A DNA stretch of 8,194 nt from an uncultured Lachnospiraceae bacterium (lineage in GTDB: Bacteria > Bacillota > Clostridia > Lachnospirales > Lachnospiraceae), in contig CAJTOV010000039.1 of the NCBI GenBank assembly GCA_910577765.1, positions 17,383-25,576 of the forward strand, in the 5' to 3' direction. A program made the translations under genes and the position numbers. The notes below the pieces were generated by a model. The model searched no databases and had not been told where the DNA came from. It worked only from the letters and a program-made list of their open reading frames with translations. How positions within the stretch are numbered: position 1 is the stretch's first letter; the number at the start of each line of letters is the position of its first letter. Positions 6,171-8,194 of this stretch are shown piece by piece.

Positions 6171-6594
6171 GCAGGGGGAACTGGGCTTTGGAACGGCTTA
6201 CACCAAATTCATCACAGACGGAATCCATAATGGGGAAGGCAATGGCATAGGCTGCCATGGGGCTGGTCAGCATACTAGTCAGAAGCAGTGCGATCAGCAG
6301 CACCCCCAGATAAGCCAGTTTGTAGTTTCCTTTTGTCGCCTTCCGTATCACCGCCGTAACCCTGGACGGAAAAGAGGTACGCCCCAGCCCTGCCGCCAGA
6401 ATGATCATGGAACCAATGGTCACCGTATTGGCACTGCCGATGGAACCTAAAATCGTTTTCGCCTCCGTACACCCGGTCAGTACCAGCAAAGCCGCTGTGG
6501 TTCCCGCAATGACTCCCAGAGGCAATCTGGCAAGCAGGAAATTCACCAGCATCACCACAAACAGTACGATACAGATCAGCATTTGTGTATTCAT
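6148..6594 (-). pseudogene. SLC13-like permease, truncated to its N-terminal third
   Basis: The 148-residue frame encodes the N-terminus of an inner-membrane carrier resembling the SLC13/ion-transporter superfamily. Likely membrane segments lie at 4-22, 26-42, 56-71, 93-109 and 110-124. The segment GSANTVTIGSMIILAAGLGRT looks like the first conserved part of such carriers. Family members normally exceed 400 residues. Here the carrier sequence runs to about residue 141 (SRSKAQFPL) and then ends in HVHSGRK, which is the amidohydrolase 5' coding DNA read in another frame. The ATG at 6594 has AAGGAGG seven bases upstream and a good promoter at 6717-6745, so the 5' end is sound and only the 3' part is gone. 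It is most likely a deletion remnant without transport activity. The intact locus would have imported the substrate of the amidohydrolase under LysR control. Confidence 0.75.
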
Positions 6595-6640
6595 CGCTAC
6601 TCCTCCTTTTCTCTTACTGCTCACTGTTACACCTATTCCT

Positions 6641-6699
6641 GTTACAGTTCACTGGGCGGGGAAAACCGGGCAAGAAAATGCCCTCCCGTGAACTGTAAC
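6641..6699. repeat. 12-bp perfect inverted repeat in permease leader
   Basis: GTTACAGTTCAC (6641-6652) and GTGAACTGTAAC (6688-6699) are exact reverse complements separated by 35 bases. The TGTTACA core occurs again just outside at 6624-6630, making a third half-site. The spacer contains a small hairpin GGGCA-AGAAAA-TGCCC (6668-6683). With transcription of the permease starting near 6710, the repeat would lie in the 5' leader and could fold as RNA. It could equally be a pair of protein-binding sites on DNA. No T-run follows, so it is not a terminator. Confidence 0.6.
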
Positions 6700-6716
6700 C
6701 TGTTCCTTACAATCCA

Positions 6717-6745
6717 ATCATAACCAGCAGAAAGAGATTTGTAAA
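6717..6745 (-). promoter_or_regulatory. Promoter of the permease/amidohydrolase operon
   Basis: On the minus strand TTTACA (6745-6740; five of six matches to TTGACA) and TATGAT (6722-6717; five of six to TATAAT) are spaced by 17 bases. Transcription would start near 6710, with a leader of about 115 bases before the permease ATG. Its -35 hexamer overlaps that of the divergent lysR promoter almost completely. Confidence 0.55.
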
Positions 6746-6767
6746 ATTCGGAAATTCATGGTATAAT
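6739..6767 (+). promoter_or_regulatory. Promoter of the lysR gene
   Basis: TTGTAA (6739-6744; four of six matches) and a perfect TATAAT (6762-6767) are spaced by 17 bases. Transcription would start near 6774, inside the nested dyads at 6766-6786, about 49 bases before the lysR ATG. Confidence 0.6.
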
Positions 6768-6786
6768 AAGCGTTGCTTATAGCAAC
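6766..6786. promoter_or_regulatory. Nested LysR-type operator dyads
   Basis: ATAAGCGTTGCTTAT (6766-6780) is a perfect 15-base dyad, six-base arms around GTT, with the T-N11-A spacing known for LysR-type binding sites. Offset by six bases is a second perfect dyad, GTTGCTTATAGCAAC (6772-6786), which also has T-N11-A. Both overlap the -10 box or start point of the lysR promoter. This fits negative autoregulation by the LysR protein, with the permease promoter activated from the same region. The assignment to this regulator is inferred from position and form. Confidence 0.5.
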
Positions 6787-6822
6787 ACATGTACGGAAAT
6801 AAACATTTTGGGGAGTACGATC

Positions 6823-7758
6823 ATGACATTGGTTGAGATCCGGTGGATATGCGAATTATTTGAGAAGAAAAACATGTCAAAGGCTGCCGGGGTACTGTAT
6901 GTATCCCAGCCGGCATTAAGCCAGTGTTTACAGCGGGTTGAGAGACAGCTTGGATTTCCCTTGTTTCACCGTTCCAACAAAGGCCTGGTACCCACAGAGA
7001 AGGGGATCCTGTTCCATCAGGCAGCAGCGTCCATTCTGGATACTTATGACCGGTTTTTAGCCCAGGCAGAACTGCTGGATCTGAAAAAATTAAACCATAT
7101 CACCATCGGCATGGCTCCCTATATCAGTTCCTGCTGCTCTGTCGAAATCATCCAGAAGCTTTGCGGCTTATACCCGGATATCCGTTTTAAGGTCTACGAA
7201 GCATATACCCCGGAACTGATTCAGGCACTGGAGAACAACACCATCCAGCTAATGGTTACAAGCACACCGGCCTGCCCGGAAGGAACGAAGGTCCGCTCTT
7301 TCGGAACCGTTCCCTGCGTCATTTTCCTCAGAAAGGGAAGCCAGGCTGCCCGGTATGCTTATATGGAAAACCAGGTGCCTTATCTGGACCCCAAATACTT
7401 AAAAGAAGAACCCTTCTGTATCACCTATACGGGACAGGCAACCCGGCTTCTGGCAGAGAATCTTCTGGCCGAAGCCGGTATATCCCCCACAGTCATTCAC
7501 GAATCCCGGCATATTTCCTCACTGTACCGCTATGCGCAGCAGGGAATTGCCACAGGAATCGCCACTCTGACTCCCTTTGTCCAAAAGCAGGACTGCCTTG
7601 TAGATACAAACCTGATCTACCGGATTCCGCCTGCCTACCGGTGGTCCCATACCCAGATGGTGATCTACACCCAGGCGGCGCTGGAGCGGATCATGCCAGC
7701 CAGGGTGTATGACATTATTTCCCAGAGTGTGTCAAACTTTATATGCCTTACTCCTTAA
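6823..7758 (+). CDS. LysR-family transcriptional regulator
   Basis: This 311-residue DNA-binding regulator has the standard LysR layout. The N-terminal winged helix-turn-helix includes MSKAAGVLYVSQPALSQCLQ (18-37), followed by VERQLGFPLFHRSNKGLVPTEKG (39-61) as wing and start of the linker helix. From about residue 90 a periplasmic-binding-protein-like effector domain begins at LNHITIGMAPY and runs to the C-terminus. The ATG at 6823 is chosen because GGGGAG lies about eight bases upstream; the frame opens with a TTG five codons earlier, which overlaps that site. The gene is divergent from the permease and amidohydrolase genes, the classic arrangement for a LysR regulator controlling its neighbours, and dyads of the right form lie in the shared gap. 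The inducer is unknown, presumably the amidohydrolase substrate or product. The frame is full length, although its target operon looks damaged. Confidence 0.95.
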   Translation: MTLVEIRWICELFEKKNMSKAAGVLYVSQPALSQCLQRVERQLGFPLFHRSNKGLVPTEKGILFHQAAASILDTYDRFLAQAELLDLKKLNHITIGMAPYISSCCSVEIIQKLCGLYPDIRFKVYEAYTPELIQALENNTIQLMVTSTPACPEGTKVRSFGTVPCVIFLRKGSQAARYAYMENQVPYLDPKYLKEEPFCITYTGQATRLLAENLLAEAGISPTVIHESRHISSLYRYAQQGIATGIATLTPFVQKQDCLVDTNLIYRIPPAYRWSHTQMVIYTQAALERIMPARVYDIISQSVSNFICLTP

Positions 7759-7784
7759 AGTGTGCAGTTCTTACGTCTGACTGC

Positions 7785-7946
7785 TTACTCCAGTTCCACA
7801 AACACATCCTTTCCCAGCCCGCAGACCGGACACAGCCAGTCCTCCGGGATATCCTCGAAGGCGGTTCCCGGTGCAATACCCGAATCCGGGTCCCCTGTCT
7901 CCGGGTCGTATACATATCCACAAGGTTCACATACATACTTCTTCAT
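7785..7946 (-). CDS. Rubredoxin
   Basis: This small cytoplasmic electron carrier binds one iron through four cysteines. In anaerobes it passes electrons to enzymes that remove oxygen or peroxide, and to other redox partners. The 53-residue protein shows both knuckles, Cys6-Glu-Pro-Cys9-Gly and Cys39-Pro-Val-Cys42-Gly. Between them lie the conserved YVYDPETGDPDSGIAPGTAFEDIPEDW, with Tyr11, Tyr13 and Trp37 forming the usual aromatic core. The length is typical of stand-alone rubredoxins. The frame is open upstream to 8165, but the ATG at 7946 is the family start and has AAAGGAGAG six bases before it. The gene converges on lysR with a 26-base gap, and no clear terminator is seen there. The upstream region contains several inverted repeats. 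Confidence 0.95.
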   Translation of the reverse strand: MKKYVCEPCGYVYDPETGDPDSGIAPGTAFEDIPEDWLCPVCGLGKDVFVELE

Positions 7947-7992
7947 CTGGTACTCTCCTTTGCTTTTATAATTTCTGCCCTTGCTTCCACAG

Positions 7993-8025
7993 CCAGGAAA
8001 CACAAACCACAGCTGTTTCCCCTGG
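7993..8025. repeat. Imperfect hairpin upstream of the rubredoxin gene
   Basis: GGAAACA (7996-8002) and TGTTTCC (8014-8020) are exact reverse complements around an 11-base loop, flanked by CCA (7993-7995) and TGG (8023-8025) with a two-base bulge. It lies about 50 bases before the rubredoxin start and would be in its leader if transcription begins further upstream. No T-run follows. The role is unknown. Confidence 0.4.
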
Positions 8026-8041
8026 TCTGTCAAAGCAGGAC

Positions 8042-8076
8042 GGTAGCCGTCCGGACAAACCGTCCGGACCGTTACC
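8042..8076. repeat. Direct repeats forming a dyad upstream of the rubredoxin gene
   Basis: CCGTCCGGAC occurs twice, at 8047-8056 and 8060-8069, separated by AAA. Each copy contains the self-complementary octamer GTCCGGAC. The segment also forms a larger inverted repeat: 8042-8056 and 8062-8076 pair at 13 of 15 positions around a five-base loop. On the minus strand the outer arm begins GGTAACGGTCC, the same eleven bases as the dyad in the Rrf2 gene leader. It may be a protein-binding site or a leader RNA fold; the sequence alone does not decide. Confidence 0.5.
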
Positions 8077-8136
8077 TGCTGTCTTAGGATGGCAGAAAAA
8101 TCAAAAATTAACCATTGTGTATAACTATTTATGGAG

Positions 8137-8189
8137 GCATCTTCTTGTCCGGCCATGCCGGACAAGAAGCATCGGGCGTTCGCCCGATG
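8137..8189. repeat. Two adjacent perfect hairpins; palindromic repeat unit at window end
   Basis: CTTCTTGTCCGGC (8141-8153) and GCCGGACAAGAAG (8157-8169) form a perfect 13-bp stem with the loop CAT. It is followed without a gap by CATCGGGCG (8170-8178) and CGCCCGATG (8181-8189), a perfect 9-bp stem around TT. GCATC flanks the first stem on its left and is repeated at its right. Neither hairpin has a T-run, so an intrinsic terminator is unlikely. Back-to-back hairpins between genes are typical of REP-like or small non-autonomous palindromic elements. The unit may continue past the window edge. Confidence 0.55.
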
Positions 8190-8194
8190 TGGAA

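Noticed and set aside
7763..7783. GCAGT...ACTGC repeat between the convergent lysR and rubredoxin genes
   Set aside because: The stem is only five bases with an 11-base loop and no T-run, so I do not call a shared terminator.
7947..8165. N-terminal extension of the rubredoxin frame to 126 residues
   Set aside because: The extension has no recognisable domain, crosses several inverted repeats, and the standard rubredoxin start at 7946 has its own good ribosome binding site.

Overview
The window reads as ordinary Clostridia-type chromosome, most likely Lachnospiraceae-like. This rests on strong AGGAGG-type ribosome binding sites, fairly GC-rich coding sequence, a long glutamine-dependent NAD synthetase, a small rubredoxin, and an Rrf2 regulator next to a TcdA-type enzyme. 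Genus-level assignment is a guess. I see no tRNA, rRNA, CRISPR array, transposase or phage gene.

Layout. On the minus strand, positions 1-1455 hold a likely operon read right to left: a TrmH/SpoU-family RNA methyltransferase, an NfeD-like membrane protein, and the first codons of a further gene that runs off the window (an SPFH/band-7 protein is the usual NfeD partner). Next to it, also on the minus strand, is nadE (1557-3485). A 379-base divergent gap (3486-3864) separates nadE from a plus-strand pair: an Rrf2-family regulator with three spaced cysteines and a tRNA t6A dehydratase (TcdA/CsdL-like). That gap contains clustered GCTCACG repeats, a very long perfect hairpin, a promoter and a dyad.

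Facing the TcdA gene is a small metabolic locus (5070-7758). It comprises an amidohydrolase and a transporter on the minus strand, with a divergent LysR-type regulator on the plus strand. The transporter is only about 148 residues long and runs out of frame into the 5' end of the amidohydrolase gene, which lacks its usual first strand and its own ribosome binding site. The simplest reading is an internal deletion that removed most of the permease and the amidohydrolase start. The lysR/permease gap has two back-to-back promoters sharing one -35 region, nested LysR-type dyads and a large inverted repeat.

A 53-residue rubredoxin (7785-7946) faces lysR. Its upstream region (7947-8194) is rich in inverted repeats and ends in two adjacent perfect hairpins that look like a repetitive palindromic unit.

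No clearly new multi-gene system is visible. The most useful leads are the permease/amidohydrolase deletion, the palindromic elements at 3549-3668 and 8137-8189, and a dyad half-site (GGTAACGGTCC) found upstream of both the Rrf2 gene and the rubredoxin gene.
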